Below are positions 40,052 through 49,194 of a DNA stretch of 64,000 nucleotides, one piece after another. Within the stretch, counting starts at the first letter, position 1; the number at the start of each line of letters is the position of its first letter. Below the pieces are notes generated by a model. That model saw nothing but the letters and a program-made list of their open reading frames with translations, ran no database searches and had not been told where the DNA came from. Position numbers and translations under genes: made by a program. Source of the DNA: CAIYZT01 sp031385445 (GTDB taxonomy: Bacteria; Pseudomonadota; Alphaproteobacteria; Rhodobacterales; Rhodobacteraceae); NCBI GenBank assembly GCA_031385445.1, contig JANNBM010000007.1:34733-98732 (forward strand), written 5' to 3'.

Positions 40052-40129
40052 ATGTTGAAGGGGCGTGTAGCGCCCCCCTGAACCCTTTGCAAGACTGAAA
40101 AGAGATTTTCCCCGAACGGCCGGTGCCCC

Positions 40130-41572
40130 TTAAGCCGGATCAAAGGAGACATCGCCTTTGGGCAGATGGATCATGAACTCGGTGCCCTCCGCATCGCTGC
40201 GCACAAGGTCCAGCCGCCCGCCATGGCCGCGGACCAGCTCGGCCGCGATGGCAAGGCCAAGCCCGATGCCGCCGCGCCGCGCACCGCCTTGAAAGGCCGC
40301 GAACAGATGCTCACGCGCCTTGGCGGGCAGGCCCGGCCCCGAATCGCCCACCCGCAGCCACCATTCGGCGTCATTTTGTCCGCCCGAAAGCTCTATCGTG
40401 CCGCCCCTGCCCTGCGCTTCCAGCGCCTGACGCGCGTTTCGCACCAGATTGGCCAGAACCCGGAACAACTGTTCATGATCCGCGCGCGCCAAAAGATCCG
40501 GCGCGATGTCGATCAGCGGTTTGATCGGATCGTCCGGGCCAAGCCCCTCCGCTTCGACCACCTCTTCGGCCAGATCGCGCAGCGGAAAACGGGTCAACCG
40601 CGGCGGCGGCTCTTCGGCCTTGCCAAAGGCCAGCGTCGCCTCGGTCAGGTTCACCGCCCTTGTGATGGAGCCGACAAGTTTGGGCACAAAGCGCGCTAGC
40701 GTCGGATCAGCGCTGCCTTCCAGCCGGTCCGCGAACAGCTGCGCCGAGGTCAGGATGTTGCGCAGATCATGCGAGATTTTCGCCACAGCGCTGCCCAGCT
40801 GCGCCAGACGCTCGCGCTGGCGCAGCGCGCCCGTCAGCTGCGTTTGCAGGCTTTGCAGCGCCTCTTCGGCCTGTCGCAGCTCGGTCACCCCGGCGGTCGG
40901 CTCGATCACCCGGCGCGCATCCTCGGGCGCCTTGGCATAGGCCTGCATGTGGTCCACCACACGGCGGATCGGCATCACCAGCAATCGGCGTACCACGATG
41001 AACAGCAAAGACGCGGTGACAACCGAGATCAGCGCAGACAGCAGCAATATCCGCAGCCCATAATCCAGCATCGCCGTCCGCAAGGGCGCGGTTTCCAGCG
41101 TGATCTCGATCAAAAGTCCGGCATCCAGCGTCGGGTTGCCAATCACCCGGATCACCTGATTGTCACGGGTCACCAAAACCGCCGCCGCATCCTTGATCAG
41201 CGTAAAAGGCCCCGCCATCCGCAGGTCGTAATCCGCCGTCACCGGCGCCGGAATGGGCGAAGACAGCACCAACTGCCGCGAGGCATCGCGGCGCAGAACG
41301 ATGTTGAACACCTGCGCATTGGCGAGCAGCTCGGCCTCAAGCTCATCGGTCAGCATATCCTCGGCCGCAATCTGCGCCAAAGACGCGATCTGCGCCTTTT
41401 CCAGCCGAACCATCAGATAATCTTCGCGAAACCGGGCGATAGAGGGCACAAAGATCAACACTTCGGCCAGCATCACAAAGGCAATGGTCAACAGCAAAAA
41501 CCGCCCCGAAAGCGAATTGAAAAAACTGCCTCGCGCAACATCTACCGGCTCTGACAGCACTCTGCCTCCCAT
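40130..41572 (-). CDS. Sensor histidine kinase, orphan
   Basis: A 480-residue membrane sensor. Two membrane helices (about 24-46 and 172-195) enclose a 125-residue periplasmic domain; a HAMP linker follows, then a dimerisation domain with His268 in KISHDLRNILT and an ATPase domain with N box LVRNARQAL, G1 DSGPGLP and G2 GGIGLGLAIA. No response regulator is adjacent. The ATG at 41572 has no clear ribosome binding site, while GTG 41560 has GGGAGG 4 nt upstream and may be the real start. The stimulus is unknown. Confidence 0.88.
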   Translation of the reverse strand: MGGRVLSEPVDVARGSFFNSLSGRFLLLTIAFVMLAEVLIFVPSIARFREDYLMVRLEKAQIASLAQIAAEDMLTDELEAELLANAQVFNIVLRRDASRQLVLSSPIPAPVTADYDLRMAGPFTLIKDAAAVLVTRDNQVIRVIGNPTLDAGLLIEITLETAPLRTAMLDYGLRILLLSALISVVTASLLFIVVRRLLVMPIRRVVDHMQAYAKAPEDARRVIEPTAGVTELRQAEEALQSLQTQLTGALRQRERLAQLGSAVAKISHDLRNILTSAQLFADRLEGSADPTLARFVPKLVGSITRAVNLTEATLAFGKAEEPPPRLTRFPLRDLAEEVVEAEGLGPDDPIKPLIDIAPDLLARADHEQLFRVLANLVRNARQALEAQGRGGTIELSGGQNDAEWWLRVGDSGPGLPAKAREHLFAAFQGGARRGGIGLGLAIAAELVRGHGGRLDLVRSDAEGTEFMIHLPKGDVSFDPA

Positions 41573-41580
41573 TCATCTGT

Positions 41581-41627
41581 CCAAAAATATCCTGCGGGGG
41601 TCCGGGGGTGCAAAACCCCCGGGGGCC
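41581..41627 (-). repeat. C-rich hairpin element, probable terminator of the flavoprotein operon
   Basis: Minus strand CCCCCGGGGGTTTTGCACCC then CCGGACCCCCGCAGGATATT and TTTGG. The CCGGGGGTTTTGCACCCCCGG part forms a stem of 7 bp, with a TATTTTT tract further on. It lies 15 nt after the stop of the flavoprotein gene. A degenerate relative is at 3653-3698. Confidence 0.65.
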
Positions 41628-41642
41628 GCCACAAGCGGAACA

Positions 41643-43061
41643 CTACGGCACGAAGCGCTGCACAAACCGCACGAACCGCTTCAACCTTGGATTAGCAAAG
41701 AGTTTGTCCGAAAAATAGGCCCCCGCCACGCGCTTGGCGGATTCCGACAGCGTCGGATAGGGCAGGATCACCCCCGCAATCGCCGAAAGCTTGGTCTTTT
41801 GCGCAATCGCGAGCGCCCAGAACGCGATCAACTCACCCGCCTGCGCGCCCACAATCGTCGCGCCAACCGGGCGGCCCGCCACGGCCATCACCTTGACAAA
41901 GCCCTGCGCCTTGCCCTCGGCAACCGCGCGGTCGTTCAGCCCAAGGTCGACGCGCAGCACATTTAACCGCCCGCCAAAGGTCAGCCTTGCCTGCGCTTCG
42001 GTCAACCCGGCCTGCGCCAGTTCGGGCTCGGTATAGGTCACCCACGGCACAACCACCGCCGCCTTGGCCGGCAGGCCCAGCAGAACCTGCCGGACGATCA
42101 CCCCCGCATGGGCCCCCGCAACATGGGTAAACTGCGCGCCGCCCGCTGCATCGCCAATCGCATAGACCCGCCGGTTCGAGACTGACCGCAGGTTCGCCCC
42201 CACGCTGACCCCCTTGGCGCCAAACGAAACCCCGGCTTTGGCCAGATCCAGCTTTTCCAGCGCGGGAACCCGCCCCGCCGCCACCAGAAGATGGCTGCCG
42301 CAGGCGATCTCGCCGTTGCCCAGGACCGCTTCGATCCCGGCCTCCGTTTTGGCCAGCCGCACCACAGGCGCGCCTTCAAGGATCACCACGCCTTCGCCCC
42401 GCAGTGCGGCAATCACCAGCGCAGCGGCGTCCGGATCGTCCCGGCCCATGGCCTTGAAGCCCTCGATCACCGTCACCTCGCAGCCCAGCCGCCGATGCGC
42501 CATCGCCATTTCCATCCCGATCGGCCCGCCGCCCAGGATGATCAGATGGACAGGCGCCTCGCGCAGGGCGAAAATCGTCTCGTTGGTGAAATAGGGCAAA
42601 GCGTCAAGGCCGGGGATCGGCGGGATGGCGGCATGGCTGCCGGTGGCGATGATGAACCGCCGGGCGCGGATCAGCCTTCCGCCCGCTTCCACCTCGGCAG
42701 GGCCGGTAAAGCGCGCAAAGGCGCGGATCACGGTGATGCCAAAGCTTTCAAACCGTTCCTGGCTGTCATGCGGGGCGATGGCGGCGATGGTGGCCAGAAC
42801 ATGGTCCTTGGCCGCCGCGAAATCCACCGTCACCGCGCCGGTCTGAACGCCAAACTTGCCCGCCCCGCGCGCAGACTGCGCGGCCTTTCCCGCCGCCAGC
42901 AGCGCCTTTGACGGCACGCAGCCGCTGTTCAGGCAATCGCCCCCCATCTGCCCGCCTTCAATCAGCACAACGCGCGCGCCCATCTGCGCCGCCCCCGCCG
43001 CCAGCGACAGCCCGCCAGAGCCCGCCCCGATGATGCACAGGTCCGTTGTCAGATGCGCCAT
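41643..43061 (-). CDS. Pyridine nucleotide-disulfide oxidoreductase (Lpd/MerA-like)
   Basis: A 472-residue flavoprotein: FAD motif CIIGAGSGGLSLAAGAA, redox pair Cys43/Cys48 in GGDCLNSGCVPSKALL, NAD(P) motif LIILGGGPIGMEMAMA and the second FAD contact RVYAIGDAAGG. In dihydrolipoamide dehydrogenases the C-terminal active-site His lies in HPTLSE; here it reads PYPTLSE (Tyr near 435), so it is not a standard Lpd. It lacks the heavy-metal-binding N-terminal domain and terminal Cys pair of MerA. Directly coupled to the upstream TVP38 gene (stop and start adjacent), an arrangement seen for such proteins elsewhere. Confidence 0.87.
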   Translation of the reverse strand: MAHLTTDLCIIGAGSGGLSLAAGAAQMGARVVLIEGGQMGGDCLNSGCVPSKALLAAGKAAQSARGAGKFGVQTGAVTVDFAAAKDHVLATIAAIAPHDSQERFESFGITVIRAFARFTGPAEVEAGGRLIRARRFIIATGSHAAIPPIPGLDALPYFTNETIFALREAPVHLIILGGGPIGMEMAMAHRRLGCEVTVIEGFKAMGRDDPDAAALVIAALRGEGVVILEGAPVVRLAKTEAGIEAVLGNGEIACGSHLLVAAGRVPALEKLDLAKAGVSFGAKGVSVGANLRSVSNRRVYAIGDAAGGAQFTHVAGAHAGVIVRQVLLGLPAKAAVVVPWVTYTEPELAQAGLTEAQARLTFGGRLNVLRVDLGLNDRAVAEGKAQGFVKVMAVAGRPVGATIVGAQAGELIAFWALAIAQKTKLSAIAGVILPYPTLSESAKRVAGAYFSDKLFANPRLKRFVRFVQRFVP

Positions 43062-43769
43062 TCAGGCCTCCTTGCGCCGAAGGGCGCGGATGATTGCGGG
43101 CAGCGCCGACAGGGCGGCAAGCCCAAGCAGCGGCAAAAGCACGGGCGCGGAGAAGATTATGCCAAGGTCCGGCGTGCCCCCCGCCGCAAAAACCCCGCCA
43201 AGGCCGGACCCGACGGAGGTAAAGACAAGCGCGCCAGGAATGATGCCAAGATAAGTGGTCACGGCAAAGGGAACCAGCCGCACACCCGCGAAGGCTGGCA
43301 GAAGATTGGCAAGGAAAAACGGGATGGCCGGGATCAGCCGCATGGTCAAAAGCGCGGACCAGACGTTTTTCTGCAAACCAGCCAGCAGCCGCGCGCCCGC
43401 GCCGCCGCTGGCCGCGATCCGCGCGGAAATATCGGCACCAAGCCCCGCCTTTGCCGCCAGAAACACCGCGACAGCGCCGGTTCCGGCCGCAAAGACATTG
43501 AACAAAACGCCGGGGAAAAGGCCGAACAGGAACCCGCCGGTCAACGTGGTCACCGCAGAGCCCGGCAACGACAGCGCCACGATCGCGATGTAGACCGCCA
43601 CAAAGATCACCGCCGTCAGCGCGAAATGCGCGTCGCGGTAGGCCAGCAGCGCCTCGCGGTTTTGCGCCAGCGTGTCCAGGGTCAGGCGGTCACGCAAAAA
43701 GACAAACCCCGCCACAAAGGCAAGGACGAGGATGATCAGGGGCAAATGGCGCAATCGGGATTTGGTCAT
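43062..43769 (-). CDS. TVP38/TMEM64 (VTT domain) membrane protein
   Basis: A 235-residue inner membrane protein with about five to six helices and the VTT/SNARE-associated core: ALSLPGSAVTTLTGGFLFG (re-entrant Gly/Pro motif) and LTMRLIPAIPFFLANLLPAF. The family is related to DedA-type lipid scramblases and transporters. ATG 43769 is 17 nt after AAGGAG, which is long; no better in-frame start exists. Co-transcribed with the flavoprotein gene. Confidence 0.87.
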   Translation of the reverse strand: MTKSRLRHLPLIILVLAFVAGFVFLRDRLTLDTLAQNREALLAYRDAHFALTAVIFVAVYIAIVALSLPGSAVTTLTGGFLFGLFPGVLFNVFAAGTGAVAVFLAAKAGLGADISARIAASGGAGARLLAGLQKNVWSALLTMRLIPAIPFFLANLLPAFAGVRLVPFAVTTYLGIIPGALVFTSVGSGLGGVFAAGGTPDLGIIFSAPVLLPLLGLAALSALPAIIRALRRKEA

Positions 43770-43952
43770 GGTCGTTGGAAGTGTCTCCTTGGCTGCGCCA
43801 GGATGCAAGGCCGCCCGCGCAAAGGCCAGTGGCCTCACGCCGGGTTGAACGAAGTTGCGATTCCGGTCCTGAAACCGGCCCGGATGTTACAGATTGCGGT
43901 CACCTTGGCAGCGGCGCGGTAAAATTGTTGCAGATTTCCGGCCCTGCCTGCG

Positions 43953-43981
43953 TTGACAGAGCGCCAAAGGCTCCGTAAAGG
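43953..43981 (+). promoter_or_regulatory. Predicted promoter of rpmH-rnpA-yidD
   Basis: A consensus -35 TTGACA (43953-43958), 17 bp, and -10 TAAAGG (43976-43981) give a leader of about 60 nt before rpmH. The rest of the 278-bp gap from 43770 shows no gene and no DnaA boxes. Confidence 0.6.
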
Positions 43982-44047
43982 ACGGGCTTCAAGTTTTCGC
44001 CGCCGAATCCTGACCGGGTTCGTGGCACATGTCTGATGGAGACCGCG

Positions 44048-44182
44048 ATGAAGCGCACTTTTCAACCCTCGAACCTGGTTCGCGCCCGCCGTCACGGCTT
44101 TCGCGCCCGTATGGCCACCAAAGGCGGCCGCCTTGTGCTGTCCGCACGCCGCGCCAAGGGCCGCAAGAAGCTGTCTGCTTAA
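44048..44182 (+). CDS. rpmH: 50S ribosomal protein L34
   Basis: A 44-residue, very basic L34: starts MKRTFQPSNLVRARRHGFR and ends RRAKGRKKLSA. GGAG lies 6 nt before the ATG. It leads the rpmH-rnpA-yidD unit, with rnpA 49 nt downstream. Confidence 0.98.
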   Translation: MKRTFQPSNLVRARRHGFRARMATKGGRLVLSARRAKGRKKLSA

Positions 44183-44231
44183 TCTTTTGTGATCGGTCCG
44201 ATATCCGGGCCGACCGCCTCGGAGAAGCGAT

Positions 44232-44666
44232 ATGACACCGCCGCAGGAAACGGACCAAGGCATTGATGCCGAAATGTCCGAAGCGCCTGCGGCGGTTTCG
44301 CTTTGTACCGCGCCTGTCTTTTCGACATTAAAGAACCGCCCCGATTTCCTGCGCGCCGCCTCGGCCCGCCGGCAACCGGCAGGCGGTTTTTTGTTGCAAG
44401 CGCGCGCGCGCGGCGACGGGACGGCAGGGGTTCGCGTCGGGTTTACCGCGTCCAAAAAGATCGGCAACGCGGTTTTTCGCAACCGCGCCAAGCGCCGCTT
44501 GCGCGAAGTGGTGCGCGCGGTGATGCCCGGCCTTGCCCTGCCCGGTTGGGATTATGTTCTGGTCGCCAAGCCAGGGGTGACGGTGGTGCGCGACTTTGCC
44601 GCCTTGATCGCCGATCTGGAAGCGGCGATGCGCGCGGTCCACAAAGACCAGCGCGTCCCGAAATGA
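44232..44666 (+). CDS. rnpA: Ribonuclease P protein component
   Basis: A 144-residue RNase P protein with an N-terminal extension of about 30 residues before STLKNRPDFLRAA. Central strand GVRVGFTASKKIGNAVFRN and the RNR motif RNRAKRRLRE bind the RNA subunit and pre-tRNA leader. The extension may mean that a later start is used, but no ATG with a better ribosome binding site was seen (Met15 is possible). It overlaps yidD by 4 nt. Confidence 0.93.
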   Translation: MTPPQETDQGIDAEMSEAPAAVSLCTAPVFSTLKNRPDFLRAASARRQPAGGFLLQARARGDGTAGVRVGFTASKKIGNAVFRNRAKRRLREVVRAVMPGLALPGWDYVLVAKPGVTVVRDFAALIADLEAAMRAVHKDQRVPK

Positions 44667-44923
44667 CCCCCGGAGCCTATATCCTGTCGCTGCCCGTGCG
44701 CGGCTACCGCCTGCTTTTGTCACCATGGGTCGGCAATGGCTGCCGGTTTCAGCCGACCTGTTCGGTCTATGCCCTGGACGCGCTTGAACGCCACGGCGCG
44801 GCCAAAGGCGGCGCTATGATGGTTGGCCGGATTTGCCGCTGCCACCCCTGGGGCGGGCATGGCTATGACCCGGTGCCCGGCGCGGACCCGGATTTTGACC
44901 GGGCGCGCGACAAACGGCCCTAA
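44663..44923 (+). CDS. yidD: Membrane protein insertion efficiency factor
   Basis: An 86-residue YidD with an amphipathic N-terminal helix and the family motif CRFQPTCSVYALDAL, then RICRCHPWGGHGYDPVP. It assists YidC-dependent insertion. The start overlaps rnpA as ATGA. Its 3' end overlaps the convergent lipoprotein gene by 4 nt, which separates it from yidC. Confidence 0.95.
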   Translation: MTPGAYILSLPVRGYRLLLSPWVGNGCRFQPTCSVYALDALERHGAAKGGAMMVGRICRCHPWGGHGYDPVPGADPDFDRARDKRP

Positions 44924-45459
44924 TCCAACCGCCGGAACGAAATCAGCGCCTCGCCGATCACCACGCCATATTTGCTGACATAGGCGCGGTTGAACAGATG
45001 GGTGTCGTCCTGCAACCACATCCAGTCGTCAAAGCTGACGCGCATGGTTTCCGTCGGCCCACCCGCCGAGGGGACCGGCAAATCAATCGTGTATTTCCAG
45101 TTGAAGCGGTCCGCCTGCTCCACCCCCACCGCGGTGCCGATCACACCGGGCGCCGTGCCGGTCCAACTGTCATCGCCGGTCTTTACCAAGGTCCAGACCC
45201 GCTGTTCCGTCGATCCGTCTTCGTACACGAAATCCTCGACCAGCCGCAGCCTTTTCCCATCCCAGTCGCCATTGATCTTGACGGTAAACTGACGCCGGAC
45301 CGTTCCGAATATGTCCTGAAACTGGCCATAAGCCTCTGTCCGGCCATCGAAAAACTCTTCCATGTCAAGCTTTTGATCGGTCAGGGCAGGGTCGTTGAAC
45401 GAGGGGGTGCCGCTGCAGGCGGCAACCAAAATCAGCGGGGCAAGCATCAGGTGGCGCAT
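44920..45459 (-). CDS. DUF3833 family lipoprotein
   Basis: A 179-residue lipoprotein: the signal peptide MRHLMLAPLILVAAC ends with a lipobox (Cys15). The mature part matches DUF3833: LDMEEFFDGRTEAYGQFQD, RLVEDFVYEDGSTEQRVW, and the end YGVVIGEALISFRRLD. The fold is lipocalin-like by family; role unknown. ATG 45459 is chosen for the signal peptide; in-frame codons upstream add nothing. It is on the opposite strand within the rpmH-yidC cluster. Confidence 0.8.
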   Translation of the reverse strand: MRHLMLAPLILVAACSGTPSFNDPALTDQKLDMEEFFDGRTEAYGQFQDIFGTVRRQFTVKINGDWDGKRLRLVEDFVYEDGSTEQRVWTLVKTGDDSWTGTAPGVIGTAVGVEQADRFNWKYTIDLPVPSAGGPTETMRVSFDDWMWLQDDTHLFNRAYVSKYGVVIGEALISFRRLD

Positions 45460-45654
45460 CGCAGGACCTTTCATATTTCGGGTTATACGGGCGGCCCGGA
45501 GGTTTGGATGCGCCCGCGCGTCCATGGACCTGACTGTGCATAAAAACTGCCGAAAATCCTAAACAACTTGCGGGCGGCGATTAACCTCGGGGTCAGAAAC
45601 GACCCCTAGGTTGAATGCACTGCGCCCCGTCGCGCACACCGTTCGGGGGTCTTC

Positions 45655-47202
45655 ATGCGCCAGCCCAACCTGCCCTTTGCCTTGCACCTGACCCGGTGGA
45701 TTTCGGGAACTTTGCGACGTCCGCAATGGCTGGTTTTTTTGCCAGCCATCACCTTGGGGGCCTTTTGGCTTGGCGGCGAAGGTTGGCTGATCACGATCGC
45801 CCTTGGCGCGCCTTTGCTGTTCGCCGCAGCCGGGGCGTTCCGGTTTGCTCCGGATTCGCAGGGGGCGCTTCTGGACGGGATGAATGGCCTGCCGCGGCGC
45901 GCCCACATCGTGCAGCATATTGATCAGGTTTTTACCAATTTGCCGATGACGGGGCGCCATACGGTCTGCTTTGTTTTGCAGTTTGATAATGAGGCGCATC
46001 TTGTTGACGTTCACGGACGCACCGCGCAAACCGAAATTCTGGAACGCTGCGCCGAGCGGTTGAGCGCGGTCATCCGCGAAGGGGACCTTGTGGCGCGGCT
46101 GGACGGGGGCGGGTTTGCGATCGCCCTTGCACCAAGCCGGCGCATTGATCTTGAGGTGGCGGTACAGCTTGCCACCCGGTTTCAGGCGGCCATTGCCGAA
46201 CCTGTCTCGTTGAACGCAATCCGCATTTACACCTCGGCTTCGGTCGGTTTCTGCATCGGCCAGCGCGCGCCCGAACAAACCGGCGTCTCGCTTCTGGACG
46301 CGGCGCAAATCGCCTGTGATGTGGCCGCGCGCCAGGGGGCCGGGTCAATTCGCAGCTTTCAAACGGACATGGCGCGCCACCGCGCCGACCGGGAGGCCAG
46401 CCGTGACACGCTGGTGCAAGCCCTTGAAGGGGGCCAGATCGTTGCCTATTTCCAACCGCAAATCTCTGCCGATTCGGCCGCCATCACCGGATTTGAAGCC
46501 CTGGCACGCTGGATTCACCCGGAGCGCGGGATTGTCCCGCCCGCCGAATTTCTGCCGCAGATCGAAGATTTGGGCCTGTCCGGCATGCTGAGCGAAGTCA
46601 TGGTCAAAAACGCGCTGACCGCATTGAACACCTGGGATCGGGCGGGTCACCGCATCGGCTCGGTTGCGGTCAACTTCTCGAAGGCAGACCTGAGCGATCC
46701 AAAGCTGGCGGAGCGTCTGAAGTGGGAGATTGACCGATTTGCGCTGACCCCGGACCGGCTTTCCATCGAAATCCTCGAAACGGTGGTGGCAAATGTCGAA
46801 GATGACGTGATCACCCGAAATGTTGCGGCGCTTTCCAAGATCGGTTGCGGGATTGATCTGGACGATTTTGGCACCGGCCACGCGTCGATCACCTCGATCC
46901 GGCGCTTCAAGTTGCGGCGGCTGAAAATCGATCGCAGCTTTATCGTGCGGGTGAACGAAGACCGCGAGCAGCAGAAAATGGTGGCGGCAATTCTGTCGAT
47001 GGCCGAACAGCTGGGCCTGCAGACACTGGCCGAAGGCGTTGAAACGGCTGGCGAGCATGCGATGCTGGCGCAGCTGGGGTGCGGGTTTGTGCAGGGCTTT
47101 GGCATCGCGCGCCCGATGCCGTTTGCAGAAACCAGCGTTTGGATTGAAACCTTTCGCAAACGCAATGGCGGGGTTTTGCGGATCGGGCAAAAGGCGCGGT
47201 AG
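45655..47202 (+). CDS. Membrane-anchored EAL phosphodiesterase with degenerate GGDEF domain
   Basis: A 515-residue c-di-GMP protein. Two N-terminal membrane helices (about 26-62) precede a GGDEF-like domain (about 70-235) whose signature is reduced to LDGGGF (149-154), so no cyclase activity is expected. The EAL domain (about 250-505) keeps Glu281 of EAL, Asn340, Glu372, Asp403-Asp404 in DDFGTG, Lys424 and Glu460 in EGVET, so hydrolysis of c-di-GMP to pGpG is likely. It is inserted between yidD and yidC. CGGGGG precedes ATG 45655. Confidence 0.9.
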   Translation: MRQPNLPFALHLTRWISGTLRRPQWLVFLPAITLGAFWLGGEGWLITIALGAPLLFAAAGAFRFAPDSQGALLDGMNGLPRRAHIVQHIDQVFTNLPMTGRHTVCFVLQFDNEAHLVDVHGRTAQTEILERCAERLSAVIREGDLVARLDGGGFAIALAPSRRIDLEVAVQLATRFQAAIAEPVSLNAIRIYTSASVGFCIGQRAPEQTGVSLLDAAQIACDVAARQGAGSIRSFQTDMARHRADREASRDTLVQALEGGQIVAYFQPQISADSAAITGFEALARWIHPERGIVPPAEFLPQIEDLGLSGMLSEVMVKNALTALNTWDRAGHRIGSVAVNFSKADLSDPKLAERLKWEIDRFALTPDRLSIEILETVVANVEDDVITRNVAALSKIGCGIDLDDFGTGHASITSIRRFKLRRLKIDRSFIVRVNEDREQQKMVAAILSMAEQLGLQTLAEGVETAGEHAMLAQLGCGFVQGFGIARPMPFAETSVWIETFRKRNGGVLRIGQKAR

Positions 47203-47343
47203 CGCCGGGCAGACCCCAAAACGCTTACAAAGGCTGCGGCCCACCGCTGCTTCGGGGCCCGGGCATCGGGATTCCGCTTGACCTTTGCCGCCCCCTATCG
47301 TTGAAGGACCGCTGACCTTATTCATGAATTGGTGGTGGTCCGG

Positions 47344-49194
47344 ATGGACGATCAGAACAAAAATCTGCTGCTGGCAACCGTGCTCAGCTTCTTTGTCATC
47401 GTTGTGTGGTATGTGGGCGGCGCTTGGCTGTTCCCGGATGTCTTTGCGACCCAAGAGCCGCTTGCCGCGGTCGAGACAATCGCCGAACCTGCCCCTCCTG
47501 CGGCAGATCCGGCAGCTGCGGCGACCACGGACATCGCCCAAAGCGGCGAAGCCGTTGCCGCCGCGCCGCGTTTGGCCGTCAAGACGCCGAAGCTGGAGGG
47601 CACCATTTCCCTGCTGGGCGCGCGGATCGACGATCTGTCGCTGAACGGCTACCGCGAAACGCTGGATCCTGCCTCGCCTGAGGTGCGGATCTTGTCGCCG
47701 GTCGGCCAGGACAAGCCGTATTATGTGCTGTTCGGCTGGGCGCCGGGGGCCGGGCTGACCGCGCAGGACGTGCCGGGCGCAAAAACGCTGTGGCAAGCCG
47801 AGCCGGGCGCCGAGCTGAGCCCCGATCATCCGGTGGTTCTCAGCTGGGTCAACAGCACCGGGCTGACCTTTACCCGCACCATTTCGGTTGATGCCGATTT
47901 CATGTTTACCGTGGCCGACAACGTGGCCAACACCGGGACAGCGGCGGCGAGCCTTTACCCTTACGGGATCATCGCCCGGCACGGGCTGCCGAAGTTGCAG
48001 AACATCTACGTCGTCCACGAAGGCGCGATCCGCCGGACGGACGGCACACTTGAGGAAACGAAATATAAAAACGTGGCCGGTCTTTCGGTGGTTGATGCCG
48101 AAGGCGGACCGGCAGAGGTGGTCGAGGCGACGACCGACGGCTGGATCGGCTTTACCGACCATTTCTGGATGACAACCTTGGTGCCCGAGCAGGGCAAACC
48201 CTGGACCGCGGTGACCAAATATGTCGCGGGCGCCGACATCTATCAGGCTGAATTCCGCCAGCCGGTGATGACCATCGCCCCGGGCGCGAGTGTCGCGATT
48301 TCCAACCGGGTCTTTGTCGGGGCGAAAGAATGGGCAACCATCCGCGCCTACGAAGCGGCGGGCCTCGCCGGGTTCATCGATTCGATCGATTGGGGTTGGT
48401 TCTTTTTCCTGACCAAACCGATCTTTCACGTCCTGCATTTCATGCATGGCCTGATCGGCAACATGGGCCTTGCGATCATCGGACTGACCTTTTTCCTGAA
48501 GCTTCTCGTACTGCCTTTGGCCTATAAATCCTATGTCTCGATGGCGAGGATGAAAGAGCTGCAGCCAGAGATGGAAGCGCTGAAAGAGCGTTGCGGCGAT
48601 GACAAGCAGAAGATGCAGAAGGAAACGATGCAGCTTTACAAGGACAAGAAAGTGAACCCTGCTGCGGGCTGCTTGCCTGTTCTGATTCAGATTCCGATCT
48701 TTTTCAGCCTGTACAAAGTGATCTTTGTCACCATCGAGCTGCGCCATGCACCGTTCTTTGGCTGGCTGAACGATCTGAGCGCGCCAGATTCCTCGTCGCT
48801 TTACAACCTCTTCGGTCTGGCCCCGTGGGATGCGCCGATGGGCGGCTCGTTGACGCACACGATTTTCATCGGCGTGCTGCCGATCGTTCTGGGCATTTCG
48901 ATGTGGCTGCAGCAAAAGCTGAATCCCGCCCCCGCCGATCCTGTGCAGCAGCAGATCTTTGCGTGGATGCCATGGGTGTTCATGTTCATGCTCGGCAGTT
49001 TCGCGAGCGGGCTCGTGGTGTACTGGATCACCAACAACACCATCACCTTTACGCAGCAGTACCTGATCATGCGCAGCCACGGGCACAAGCCGGATATCTT
49101 TGGCAACATCCGAAAAAGCTTCACCAAGGCCGCGCCTGCGCCGGTCGTGGTCGCGAACGCGAACAAGCCGCCCGCGAAGGCCAGAAAGAAATGA
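47344..49194 (+). CDS. yidC: Membrane protein insertase YidC
   Basis: A 616-residue insertase. N-terminal helix LLLATVLSFFVIVVWYVGG is followed by a Pro/Ala-rich linker, the periplasmic beta-supersandwich domain (about 80-350) and the five-helix core (about 360-590). The hydrophilic-groove Arg lies in helix TM2 region AYKSYVSMARMKELQP; CLPVLIQIPIFFSLYKVIF and SGLVVYWITNNTITFTQQ are conserved. The tail is basic (NKPPAKARKK). ATG 47344 matches family starts (MDDQNKN). Confidence 0.96.
   Translation: MDDQNKNLLLATVLSFFVIVVWYVGGAWLFPDVFATQEPLAAVETIAEPAPPAADPAAAATTDIAQSGEAVAAAPRLAVKTPKLEGTISLLGARIDDLSLNGYRETLDPASPEVRILSPVGQDKPYYVLFGWAPGAGLTAQDVPGAKTLWQAEPGAELSPDHPVVLSWVNSTGLTFTRTISVDADFMFTVADNVANTGTAAASLYPYGIIARHGLPKLQNIYVVHEGAIRRTDGTLEETKYKNVAGLSVVDAEGGPAEVVEATTDGWIGFTDHFWMTTLVPEQGKPWTAVTKYVAGADIYQAEFRQPVMTIAPGASVAISNRVFVGAKEWATIRAYEAAGLAGFIDSIDWGWFFFLTKPIFHVLHFMHGLIGNMGLAIIGLTFFLKLLVLPLAYKSYVSMARMKELQPEMEALKERCGDDKQKMQKETMQLYKDKKVNPAAGCLPVLIQIPIFFSLYKVIFVTIELRHAPFFGWLNDLSAPDSSSLYNLFGLAPWDAPMGGSLTHTIFIGVLPIVLGISMWLQQKLNPAPADPVQQQIFAWMPWVFMFMLGSFASGLVVYWITNNTITFTQQYLIMRSHGHKPDIFGNIRKSFTKAAPAPVVVANANKPPAKARKK

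Noticed and set aside
43770..44047. Replication origin near rpmH
   Set aside because: No TTATCCACA-like DnaA boxes or AT-rich unwinding region; dnaA is not adjacent.
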